From positions 4,117-10,858 of the forward strand of contig DMNE01000097.1 in the NCBI GenBank assembly GCA_003453735.1: a DNA stretch of 6,742 nucleotides, in the 5' to 3' direction. The notes below the pieces were generated by a model, which ran no database searches, was not told the DNA's origin, and worked only from the letters and a program-made list of their open reading frames with translations. Made by a program: the position numbers and the translations under genes. Every line of letters starts with the position of its first letter. The stretch's first letter is position 1. This document shows, piece by piece, positions 1 to 5,454 of this stretch. This DNA is from Nitrospiraceae bacterium (GTDB taxonomy: Bacteria > Nitrospirota > Thermodesulfovibrionia > Thermodesulfovibrionales > UBA9159).

Positions 1-94
1 ATCGTTGAAGATGCTTTGCAGATATGCCACGATGGTCTGGCAAATTCGATTTCTCATTTGCTATTACTCTATGCGTCCTGGAGAGAAGCTTCAT
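1..94 (-). CDS. Possible 5' end of an unrecognised gene running off the left edge
   Basis: The ATG at 92-94 has AAAGGA (complement of 99-104) four bases upstream, and the frame stays open for 31 codons to the window edge. The visible product begins MKLLSRTHRVIANEKSNL and is basic and polar, with no signal peptide or known motif. It overlaps the end of the 55-residue frame by 26 bases in another frame, which could mean translational coupling or a frameshifted remnant of one older gene. Only sequence to the left of the window can settle it. Confidence 0.3.
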   Translation of the reverse strand, partial: MKLLSRTHRVIANEKSNLPDHRGISAKHLQR

Positions 95-236
95 GCTGTC
101 CTTTCGGATCTTTCAGGACAACCCTATAATGCACTAACTCTGTATTCTTTGGCTGTAGTCTGGCAACTACGGCAGCCGTCTGTCCTGACGCGCAAATCCC
201 GATAGTAAGGTGAGCAGAGTCAATAAGCAATTCCAA
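69..236 (-). CDS. Possible 55-residue hypothetical protein or transposase remnant
   Basis: The TTG at 234-236 has AAAGGA (complement of 242-247) five bases upstream, and an in-frame stop lies just before it, so the frame cannot extend further upstream. The product begins MELLIDSAHLTIGICASG and ends KDPKGQHEASLQDA. The stretch YRVVLKDPKGQHE loosely resembles the V-x-x-DP-x-G beta-strand region of some DDE transposases, but there is no DDE triad or terminal repeat to confirm this. It may be a decayed gene, a small protein or noise. It sits in tandem with two other short minus-strand frames. Confidence 0.25.
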   Translation of the reverse strand: MELLIDSAHLTIGICASGQTAAVVARLQPKNTELVHYRVVLKDPKGQHEASLQDA

Positions 237-245
237 ATATATCCT

Positions 246-323
246 TTACGCTACATTTGTGATTTCAATCACAGTAATTCGCATTATTTGGCTATACAAT
301 AAAAACAGGCTAATCCTCTCCAT
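246..323 (-). CDS. Possible 25-residue small protein with an ideal ribosome-binding site
   Basis: The ATG at 321-323 is preceded by GGAGGAG (complement of 331-337) with seven bases between, one of the best ribosome-binding sites in the window. The product starts MERISLFLLYSQIM and ends ITNVA; its first half is moderately hydrophobic. The frame also covers the CRP-type palindrome at 258-273. I recognise no family. It could be a leader peptide or small protein, or chance, since a 25-codon frame has little statistical weight. The next short frame begins 9 bases after its stop. Confidence 0.25.
   Translation of the reverse strand: MERISLFLLYSQIMRITVIEITNVA
258..273. promoter_or_regulatory. Perfect CRP/FNR-superfamily operator, TGTGA-N6-TCACA
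   Basis: TGTGATTTCAATCACA is a perfect 16-bp palindrome that contains both CRP half-sites exactly. CRP in enterobacteria and HcpR-like regulators in sulfate reducers recognise sites of this form. The regulator here cannot be named. On the plus strand it is placed as a class II activator site for the -10 box at 295-300. Confidence 0.6.
295..300 (+). promoter_or_regulatory. Candidate activator-dependent -10 box on the plus strand
   Basis: TACAAT matches 5 of 6 consensus bases. No -35 hexamer is present (CAGTAA at the right spacing). A start near 307 would put the CRP-type palindrome at about -41.5, the standard class II activator position, which explains the missing -35. The transcript would run through the hairpins at 343-379 and 425-450 and then antisense to the 3' end of gdhA. 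There is no convincing plus-strand gene, so any product would probably be a non-coding RNA. Confidence 0.35.
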
Positions 324-342
324 GCCGTATCTCCTCCATTCA

Positions 343-379
343 CCATGGCGGCCGGGGTCCAAAGCCCCGGCTGCCATGG
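343..379. repeat. 15-bp near-perfect hairpin with CCATGG ends, REP-like
   Basis: The arms CCATGGCGGCCGGGG (343-357) and CCCCGGCTGCCATGG (365-379) pair over 15 positions around a 7-base loop. The only imperfect pair is 350/372, a G-U wobble in plus-strand RNA but an A-C mismatch in minus-strand RNA, so the plus-strand transcript folds better. The stem is very GC-rich compared with the AT-rich flank. There is no T-run beside it on either strand, so a simple intrinsic terminator is unlikely. It may be a dispersed palindromic repeat, a stabilising 3' structure for gdhA mRNA, or part of a small RNA. Confidence 0.65.
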
Positions 380-424
380 CACCTCTTTCACTACCCTTAT
401 AAACCACAATACCTGCCGCAACTC

Positions 425-450
425 CCCTACCTTCACCCTCCTAGGTAGGG
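425..450. repeat. 7-bp stem inverted repeat downstream of gdhA
   Basis: CCCTACC (425-431) and GGTAGGG (444-450) are exact complements around a 12-base loop. The minus-strand transcript would form this about 80 bases after the dehydrogenase stop. No U-run follows on either strand, so it is not a canonical terminator. It lies inside an imperfect direct repeat, GAGCTGCGGCG (471-481) and GAGTTGCGGC (415-424), both written on the minus strand. Confidence 0.45.
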
Positions 451-528
451 CAATCCTGGGAATGGAATCCCGCCGCAGCTCACGATTGTTAGATAACAGC
501 AACACCTCAGATAAAGATAAAATGAGCG

Positions 529-1812
529 CTAAAGATTCCCGCGCAATCTCTCTGCATGTAGGATCCTTTTCACCGCGAGCTGATACGCAGCCCTTCTCAT
601 CCTACAGCTCCCTTCATGACATAAGACATAGACATCATTGAACGATGTTATCATGATATCTCTCAGCTTTTGCAAAACCCTACTTTCCTCCCAGGAATCG
701 TTATTGAGGTTCTGGCTCCATTCAAAAAAGCTGACCACCACACCGCCGGCGTTGGCCAGGACATCCGGTATCAGCATCATCTTTTTATCGAAGAATATCT
801 CATCAGCGTCCGTTGTCGTTGGCGCATTGGCGAGTTCTAAGATTATGGTTGCCTGCACAGCATGCGCATTGTCCTTCGTTAACTGGTCCGAAAGCGCAGC
901 AGGAATCAGAATATCGCACTCGCAGGTCAGCAATTCCTCGTTGGTGATATTTTTACTCCCTTTAAAATCCATCACGCTTCCGGTCACATCCTTGTGCTTC
1001 ATCACTTCGCGAATATCAAGGCCCTCACCATTGATTATGCCGCCTCCTGAGTCGCTCACAGCGATGATTTTATATCCCTTCTCGTAGAGGATGCTCGCTG
1101 CGTTCCTCCCGACATGCCCAAAGCCCTGCACTGCAACACCGGCTTCGGATGCTTGCATTCCCATTTTTCTCATCGCCTCCTCGAGAACGTAAATCCCTCC
1201 CAGTGAGGTTGAATAGCTCCTTGCCTTAATACCCTGCAGTTCAAAAGGTTTTCCCGTCACTATAGCCGGAACGTGTTCCCCTTTTATCCGTTCAAATTCA
1301 TCCAGTATCCAGACCATGATCTGTTCATCCGTATAAACGTCAGGTGCAGGGATATCCTTAAAAGGCCCGATGTAGTTTCCGATGGAGCGAATATACGCTC
1401 GTGTCACTTGTTCGAGCTCACTGCTGCTCAGTTCCTTAGGATTAACAACGACACCACCCTTTGATCCTCCGAAAGGTATGTTGACCACAGCGCATTTGAG
1501 CACCATCAAGAAGGCAAGATCTCTGACATGATCGATAGTCAATTCAGGATGGAATCTAATGCCTCCTTTGGTAGGGCCTCGGGCATCGTTATATTGTATC
1601 CTGTGACCTACAAACATTTTCACTTTTCCTGAATCCATCCTAGCAGGGAAATGGACGGTAAACGAGCGCCTGGGCATCGCCAGTAGGTCGAGTTCGTCTA
1701 AGGACAAACCGAGATCCATGTAAATCTCTCCTAATTCGCTCATGCACAGTTTACAGACATTTTTGTCGTCCGCGTGCATTCTTTCATTCTGTTTACTTAT
1801 CACCGTTTCCAT
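529..1812 (-). CDS. gdhA: Glutamate dehydrogenase (Glu/Leu/Phe/Val dehydrogenase family)
   Basis: It interconverts glutamate with 2-oxoglutarate and ammonia using NAD(P). With the ATG at 1812 it has 427 residues. The dimerisation domain holds TKGGIRFHP (substrate K82), K106, the signature IPFGGSKGGVVVNP with catalytic K118, and PAPDV with D158. The Rossmann domain starts at about 224 with GVAVQGFGHVG and continues to AVSDSGGG. ELANAPTT (326-333) and NAGGVVVSFFEW follow, with S361 at the position that binds the glutamate side-chain carboxylate; K82 plus S361 favour glutamate over leucine or valine. The start is uncertain: ATG at 1779 gives 416 residues, closest to family length; TTG at 1908 gives 459; none has a good ribosome-binding site. 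The segment GIKARSYSTSLGG replaces the common bacterial GGSLGR-TGRG pattern and recalls archaeal hexameric enzymes. It appears to be a single-gene unit. Cofactor preference cannot be settled by eye. Confidence 0.93.
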   Translation of the reverse strand: METVISKQNERMHADDKNVCKLCMSELGEIYMDLGLSLDELDLLAMPRRSFTVHFPARMDSGKVKMFVGHRIQYNDARGPTKGGIRFHPELTIDHVRDLAFLMVLKCAVVNIPFGGSKGGVVVNPKELSSSELEQVTRAYIRSIGNYIGPFKDIPAPDVYTDEQIMVWILDEFERIKGEHVPAIVTGKPFELQGIKARSYSTSLGGIYVLEEAMRKMGMQASEAGVAVQGFGHVGRNAASILYEKGYKIIAVSDSGGGIINGEGLDIREVMKHKDVTGSVMDFKGSKNITNEELLTCECDILIPAALSDQLTKDNAHAVQATIILELANAPTTTDADEIFFDKKMMLIPDVLANAGGVVVSFFEWSQNLNNDSWEESRVLQKLRDIMITSFNDVYVLCHEGSCRMRRAAYQLAVKRILHAERLRGNL

Positions 1813-1937
1813 CCTGTTCGTAGTATTATTACTCAAGTTCAGGGGCCATGCATTGCGATACCACACCGACTGAGAGCCCCCGCCAGAGACTTTAGGCCGG
1901 TTTGACAATCCTGAGGTGGAAGCCGTTTCTTACATAA

Positions 1938-1967
1938 AATATACATTTGTTCTGAGTGAGACGTCAA
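1938..1967 (-). promoter_or_regulatory. Probable promoter of the glutamate dehydrogenase gene
   Basis: On the minus strand, TTGACG (1962-1967, 5 of 6 consensus bases) is followed after 18 bases by TATATT (1938-1943, 5 of 6). The start point should be near 1931. That leaves a leader of about 120 or 150 bases if translation begins at the ATG at 1812 or 1779, or about 23 bases if the upstream TTG at 1908 is used. No known riboswitch was recognised in that leader. Confidence 0.6.
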
Positions 1968-2226
1968 CAGCCTTGAAGACTCCCTCATCGGCAAGTTGCG
2001 GAGTGAACCGTAAAAAGAAGTTCTTCACGAAACCATTTTTTCAGCATCTTATACAAAAAAGTTACGCCACGTCCGAGATGTTTTAGCGTACCACCCTCTC
2101 ATGTCGTGAAGAAGCGCGCTCGCACAGCAGATCTTCAGAATAAAAGATACCGATGTCCGAGGGGGAAGGAAGCTCAGGGAAAGATGAGGGCTCTCTCTTA
2201 CTGACCTCATAAGCTACAGCGGCAAC
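1968..2226. other. Intergenic region after fabH, no gene found
   Basis: I see no supported gene here. Minus-strand ATGs give frames of 20 codons or fewer with no ribosome-binding site. No clear rho-independent terminator follows fabH: the T-rich tracts near 2013-2017 and 2035-2041 lack a stable preceding stem. A 10-bp inverted repeat, TTCTTCACGA (2021-2030) and TCGTGAAGAA (2104-2113), is separated by 73 bases; by itself it is weak evidence of function. fabH transcription may end by Rho or continue into the dehydrogenase gene. Confidence 0.5.
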
Positions 2227-3207
2227 TCACCACTTAATCAACGCAGACGCCCAGGTGACCCCTCCTCCGAATGCCTCAAGGAGGATGTGATCACCTTCCT
2301 TGACCCTTCCTGCCTTTACGGCCTCATCAAGGGCTATAGGGACCGATGCAGCAGAGGTATTGCCATATCTGTCGATATTGATCATAACGCGTTCCAAGGG
2401 AAGCTTCAATCTCTCCGCAGTTGCCTTTATGATCCTCAGGTTCGCCTGATGCGGTATAAGGAGGGAAAGCTGGGAGGGCTTCAGATTGTTCTCATCAAGG
2501 GTCTCCGTAACAAGATTTTCAAGGGTTCTCACAGCCACCTTAAAAGTTTCATTCCCCTTCATTTTTATGAAATGAAGTCTTCTCCTGATCGTCTCTCTAG
2601 AAGCAGGCTTCCTCGATCCGCCGCCTGGCGTCTGGAGAAGATCCCACATGCTCCCATCAGAATGTATCTTCGCAGACAGGATCCCTTTCTCTTCTGCTGT
2701 CGCCTCGAGGATTGCGGCTCCCGCACCGTCACCGAATAAAACACAGGTCGTCCTATCCTCCCAGTCTGTAAACTTGGAGAGTATCTCGGCTCCAACGACA
2801 AGAACTCTTTTAAATAGTTTGCTTTTTATATAGGCGTTAGCAACAGAAAGGCCATAAATAAACCCTGAGCACGCAGCGTTGACATCAAAGGCAGCGGCCT
2901 TCTTGGCATTCAGCCGGTCCTGGAGGATACACGCGGTAGATGGCAGCAGCATGTCACCGCTCACCGTTGCGACAATGATGAGGTCGAGATCCCTCGCCTT
3001 CAGGTCGGCACTCTTCAATGCAGCCTTTGCTGCTCCGTAGGCCAGATCGGATGCCGCCTCGGTTTTATCCGCAATCCTTCGTTCCCTGATTCCTGTTCTT
3101 TCCATAATCCATTCGTCTGAGGTGTCAACCAGACTTTTGAGGTCATCATTGGTGAGAATTCTCTCCGGAACGAAAGAGCCCGTGCTTACTATCCAGGCCC
3201 TGATCAC
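2227..3207 (-). CDS. fabH: 3-oxoacyl-[ACP] synthase III (KAS III)
   Basis: FabH condenses acetyl-CoA (or another short acyl-CoA) with malonyl-ACP to begin each type II fatty-acid chain. The 326 residues have the thiolase fold with all three catalytic residues: C113 in AACSGF, H253 in IPHQAN and N283 in YGNTSAAS. TSDEWIMERTGIRERRI (29-45), LFGDGAGA (157-164) and the terminal EAFGGGVTWASALI are also typical. The start is GTG at 3205-3207, overlapping the plsX stop as GTGA, with AGGGAG five bases upstream. It is the last gene of its operon as seen here: more than 300 bases without a good gene follow, and the frequently adjacent fabD, fabG, acpP and fabF are absent. Whether it prefers straight or branched primers cannot be read with confidence. 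Confidence 0.97.
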   Translation of the reverse strand: MIRAWIVSTGSFVPERILTNDDLKSLVDTSDEWIMERTGIRERRIADKTEAASDLAYGAAKAALKSADLKARDLDLIIVATVSGDMLLPSTACILQDRLNAKKAAAFDVNAACSGFIYGLSVANAYIKSKLFKRVLVVGAEILSKFTDWEDRTTCVLFGDGAGAAILEATAEEKGILSAKIHSDGSMWDLLQTPGGGSRKPASRETIRRRLHFIKMKGNETFKVAVRTLENLVTETLDENNLKPSQLSLLIPHQANLRIIKATAERLKLPLERVMINIDRYGNTSAASVPIALDEAVKAGRVKEGDHILLEAFGGGVTWASALIKW

Positions 3208-4241
3208 GCCTGCTCCCTAATGGTGGTCTCGCGTGTCGATTTCACAGAAGTAACTGTCTTTATCTCCTCTGCTATCGCCTCGTACACCTTCTTCAGAGAA
3301 AACTCCGCCGCAACCTTTACGGCGTTGCGAATCGCTTTTGCCGAGGATCTCCCGTGACTTATGATGCAAGTGCCGTTAATACCAAGTAACGGCGCTCCGC
3401 CATATTCTGCATAATCTGTCTTCTTTTTGAAGTTCCTCAGGGCGGGTTTCATAAGGAGATAGCCGATCCTCCCTGTAGCAACATTACTTATTTCCCTCTT
3501 GAGCATCTTTATGATCACATCAGCAAGTCCCTCGCTGGTCTTGAGCACGATATTGCCGACAAATCCGTCGCAGACCACAACATCGGCAATGCCGGCAAAT
3601 ATGTCTTTCCCCTCAATGTTCCCGATAAACCCTACCCCTGCATCTTTGATCAGTTTAAAGGCTTCTCTCGTCATGCTGTTCCCTTTGGTATCCTCTTCGC
3701 CAATGCTGAGCAGAGCAATTCTTGGATCGGGATTACCGAACATCGCCTTGCAGTAAGCATCACCCATCAATGCGAATTGGAGAAGGTTCTCCGCGGTACA
3801 ATCGACATTAGCCCCCGCATCAAGGAGAACAAAAGGCCGTCGTAAGGTCGGCATAATGGTAGCGATGGCTGGCCTGTCAACCCCCTTCGACGCTCGCAAC
3901 AGTACAAGGGACACTGCCATGGCAACTCCGGAGTGACCTGCGGTCACCACCGCATCAACCTCACCGTCTTTGACCAGTTCCACCGCCCTTTTTATGGAAG
4001 AATCCTTCTTTTTTCTTAAGGCGATCAAGGCGGGTTCATTCATCCCCACAATCTGTGATGCATGCTTTATTTGGAGTCTACCGGAGGGGTATCTTTTTCC
4101 TTCGAGTTCTTTCTTTATCGAAGGCTCGTCACCGACAAGAGTGATATCGATATCTTCACTCTCATTAACCGTTTCAACCGCACCCTCTACCATTACTGCG
4201 GGGCCAAAGTCACCGCCCATTGCATCAAGGGCTATTCTCAT
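3204..4241 (-). CDS. plsX: Phosphate acyltransferase PlsX
   Basis: PlsX converts acyl-ACP and phosphate into acyl phosphate, the acyl donor that PlsY uses to make lysophosphatidic acid; it is a peripheral membrane enzyme. The 345 residues match the family length. Conserved elements include MRIALDAMGGDFGP (1-14), TAGHSG (100-105), LLDAGANVDC (139-148), GEEDTKGN (181-188), VCDGFVGNIVLK (223-234), YGGAPLLGING (280-290) and SHGRS (295-299). The ATG overlaps the rpmF stop by 4 bases and AGAAGGA lies immediately upstream, so initiation probably depends on translational coupling to rpmF. The fabH GTG overlaps its stop by 4 bases. The rpmF-plsX-fabH order is widespread in bacteria and supports the assignment. 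The C-terminal 20 residues are polar and not conserved. Confidence 0.97.
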   Translation of the reverse strand: MRIALDAMGGDFGPAVMVEGAVETVNESEDIDITLVGDEPSIKKELEGKRYPSGRLQIKHASQIVGMNEPALIALRKKKDSSIKRAVELVKDGEVDAVVTAGHSGVAMAVSLVLLRASKGVDRPAIATIMPTLRRPFVLLDAGANVDCTAENLLQFALMGDAYCKAMFGNPDPRIALLSIGEEDTKGNSMTREAFKLIKDAGVGFIGNIEGKDIFAGIADVVVCDGFVGNIVLKTSEGLADVIIKMLKREISNVATGRIGYLLMKPALRNFKKKTDYAEYGGAPLLGINGTCIISHGRSSAKAIRNAVKVAAEFSLKKVYEAIAEEIKTVTSVKSTRETTIREQA

Positions 4242-4423
4242 TCCTTCTCAAGAATTTGCAGGACCTTTCGGCCATTATAGGAACCGCAGTTCACGCAGAC
4301 CCTGTGGGGTTCTTTGAGCTCCTTACACTCAGGACAAGTACCGAGATCCGGCATCTGGCCCTTCCAGTTAGCTCTCCTCTTATCTCTTCGTGTTCTTGTA
4401 TGTCTATGCGTGGGATTTGCCAT
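4238..4423 (-). CDS. rpmF: 50S ribosomal protein L32, zinc-binding form
   Basis: L32 is a small basic protein of the large ribosomal subunit. This one has 61 residues and begins with the canonical MANPTHRHTRTRRDKRRANW. It keeps four cysteines (C30, C33, C43, C46) in CPEC and CVNC, the zinc-ribbon form thought ancestral to cysteine-free copies made under zinc limitation. I chose the ATG at 4421-4423 because it yields the conserved MANP start and has AAAGGAG five bases upstream. A GTG two codons earlier would overlap yceD and sit on the ribosome-binding site. The gene lies 2 bases after yceD, and its TGA overlaps the plsX ATG in an ATGA. No other rpmF copy is visible here. The identification is secure. 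Confidence 0.97.
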   Translation of the reverse strand: MANPTHRHTRTRRDKRRANWKGQMPDLGTCPECKELKEPHRVCVNCGSYNGRKVLQILEKE

Positions 4424-4425
4424 GT

Positions 4426-4938
4426 TCACTCCTTTCCTTCATCCAATAATTTTTTTAATACCGCAAGTCTCGGGTCCACGTCTCTTTGTCCGCACGTGCA
4501 GCTGTCGACGATGAGATCAGTTCCGCATTTCGGACAGATCCCCATGCAGGATTCGCTGCAGAGAGGTTTTATCGGAATATTTAAGAGGATCTGTTCCCTT
4601 ATGAGGTCCTGGATATCCAGTTCATCACCCTGGTAGAAGCCCGTATCCAGTTCGTCATCCTTAATCTCATGCCGCTCTTCACCCTTAAGCTCTTCGATGG
4701 GGCGATACACCAGATTCACATAGAGGTCAGCTTCCTGCGAAAAAGCTTTGAGGCATCTGCTGCATTGGAGTTCAAGCAGGGTCTGCATCGTTCCCTGAAC
4801 GAGGACCTCGGAACTGACCTTATCGATGTGCAGCGATGCCTTCACAGGGCAGAGAAGTTTAAACGGACCAGCTTCAAAGGTCTCTTCAACTTCTATTTCA
4901 AGCCCTTCATCCGCTATCTCTGATAAAAGTACTTTCAT
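4426..4938 (-). CDS. yceD: YceD/DUF177 family protein, associated with rpmF
   Basis: A 170-residue cytosolic protein of the DUF177 family, which almost always sits just upstream of rpmF. The family has been linked to 23S rRNA maturation, but the biochemical role is not settled. An N-terminal beta-rich part (1-58) leads to the CSRC pair (C59, C62). A C-terminal metal-binding cluster follows, with CSESCMGICPKCGT (C127, C131, C135, C138) and CTC (C147, C149), ending in the diagnostic DPRLAVLKKLLDEG (155-168). This cysteine-rich form suggests bound zinc, unlike the cysteine-poor Escherichia coli homologue. The ATG at 4936-4938 is the only start that fits, yet no Shine-Dalgarno sequence lies before it; the upstream bases are T-rich. 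It is the first gene of its operon, and its stop is 2 bases before rpmF. Confidence 0.92.
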   Translation of the reverse strand: MKVLLSEIADEGLEIEVEETFEAGPFKLLCPVKASLHIDKVSSEVLVQGTMQTLLELQCSRCLKAFSQEADLYVNLVYRPIEELKGEERHEIKDDELDTGFYQGDELDIQDLIREQILLNIPIKPLCSESCMGICPKCGTDLIVDSCTCGQRDVDPRLAVLKKLLDEGKE

Positions 4939-4979
4939 TGTGAAAGAACACCAAATCGTAGCATGAGAAACGCAGTCTA

Positions 4980-4993
4980 TGAAACAAGTTTCA
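4980..4993. promoter_or_regulatory. 14-bp palindrome, candidate operator in the yceD-rpmF-plsX-fabH leader
   Basis: TGAAACAAGTTTCA is a perfect inverted repeat with 6-base arms and a 2-base centre. It lies about 42-55 bases downstream of the predicted transcription start. The 2-base centre is too short for a stable RNA loop, so a dimeric DNA-binding repressor acting as a roadblock is more likely than an attenuator. It does not match the FapR, FabT or FadR operator consensus as I know them, so the regulator is unidentified. Confidence 0.4.
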
Positions 4994-5041
4994 GGCCGCC
5001 CTTGCTAAGAGAGAACCAAAGTACATTCCTCAATATCTTGA

Positions 5042-5072
5042 ATTATAACAGAATATTGAGCGAAATTGTCAA
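5042..5072 (-). promoter_or_regulatory. Strong sigma-70 type promoter for the yceD-rpmF-plsX-fabH operon
   Basis: Reading on the minus strand, a perfect TTGACA (5067-5072) is followed after 19 bases by a perfect TATAAT (5042-5047) with the extended -10 motif TGT directly before it. The 19-base spacer is two longer than ideal, which the extended -10 may compensate. The -35 box overlaps the bactofilin TGA stop (5069-5071), so this promoter evolved at the very end of the upstream gene. Transcription should begin near 5035, giving a leader of about 97 bases before yceD. No terminator is seen between bactofilin and this promoter, so read-through from upstream is also possible. Confidence 0.8.
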
Positions 5073-5452
5073 ATGTCCCTCACCTTTTCCTTCGGTTGAA
5101 GCTCAACAATATTAGATTCTCCCCGGTGCATCTTCGAACTGCCCTGTAGTATTCCCCCTTCAACCACCGTAAGTTTTACCGCGTTGATGTCGCCGATTAC
5201 GTGCCCCTTTGATTTGATCTCCAGGACCTCCCGTGAAGTGATAGTGCCTTCAACCCTTCCGCCCACAACGACACCTCGTGCCGTCACGTCACCCTTCAGA
5301 TTGGCTTTTTCTCCCAGGATAAGCCAGTCTGCGTCCACATTCCCATCAAGGCTTCCGTCGATCCTGAGTGTTCCCTTTGTCTTGATATCACCCCTAAAGT
5401 GGCTGTTACTCCCGACAAATGATTCAATTTTTTCGGTGTTTCGTGAAAACAT
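5069..5452 (-). CDS. Bactofilin (polymer-forming cytoskeletal protein, CcmA-like)
   Basis: Bactofilins polymerise without nucleotide into membrane-associated filaments that position cell-wall enzymes. This one has 127 residues. A short N-terminal tail (MFSRNTEKIESF) is followed at about residues 13-105 by glycine-rich short beta repeats (SHFRGDIKTKGTLRIDGSLDG, VKGDVTARG-like units, HVIGDINAVKLTVVEGGIL) typical of the DUF583 right-handed beta-helix. A polar tail ends in KEKVRDI. I chose the ATG at 5450-5452 because AGGAG lies six bases upstream. An in-frame TTG two codons earlier (5456-5458) would sit directly on the ribosome-binding site. With the ATG start the gene follows the M23 peptidase after a 2-base gap, strongly suggesting coupled expression and a shared function. 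The stop codon overlaps the -35 box of the next operon's promoter. The family call is firm; the partnership is inferred from context. Confidence 0.93.
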   Translation of the reverse strand: MFSRNTEKIESFVGSNSHFRGDIKTKGTLRIDGSLDGNVDADWLILGEKANLKGDVTARGVVVGGRVEGTITSREVLEIKSKGHVIGDINAVKLTVVEGGILQGSSKMHRGESNIVELQPKEKVRDI

Positions 5453-5454
5453 GA

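Noticed and set aside
97..120. Hairpin TGTCCT / AGGACA with a 12-base loop, considered as a terminator or riboswitch part
   Set aside because: Only 6 base pairs with a large loop, no T-run, and the surrounding sequence matches no riboswitch consensus I could recall.
151..195. GGCTG...CAGCC stem followed by GACGCGCAAATCC, considered as a cyclic-di-GMP (GEMM) riboswitch
   Set aside because: The conserved GEMM core (GACGCAAAGCC and paired GGCAAACC) is not present and the stem has a 3-base bulge.
5..205. 66-codon plus-strand frame starting at TTG
   Set aside because: No ribosome-binding site, no recognisable motif, and it opposes minus-strand frames with better start signals.
481..500. GTTAGAT near 488-494, considered as an integron attC core
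   Set aside because: No matching RYYYAAC partner site and no integron gene nearby.
284..505. 73-codon minus-strand frame starting at GTG
   Set aside because: No ribosome-binding site at a usable distance, it reads straight through the GC-rich hairpin, and its composition (many W, R, P) looks like translated structure rather than a protein.
345..641. 98-codon plus-strand frame
   Set aside because: It overlaps the 3' end of gdhA antisense for over 100 bases, begins inside the hairpin, and has no ribosome-binding site; the product is low in hydrophobic core residues and matches no family I know.
638..1087. 149-codon plus-strand frame
   Set aside because: Lies entirely antisense to gdhA, whose motifs are intact; a shadow frame.
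2010..2041. A/T-rich tracts with GAAGAACTTC near 2016-2025, considered as a terminator of fabH
   Set aside because: The palindrome has only a 2-base centre and 4-base arms, too weak for a stable terminator stem.
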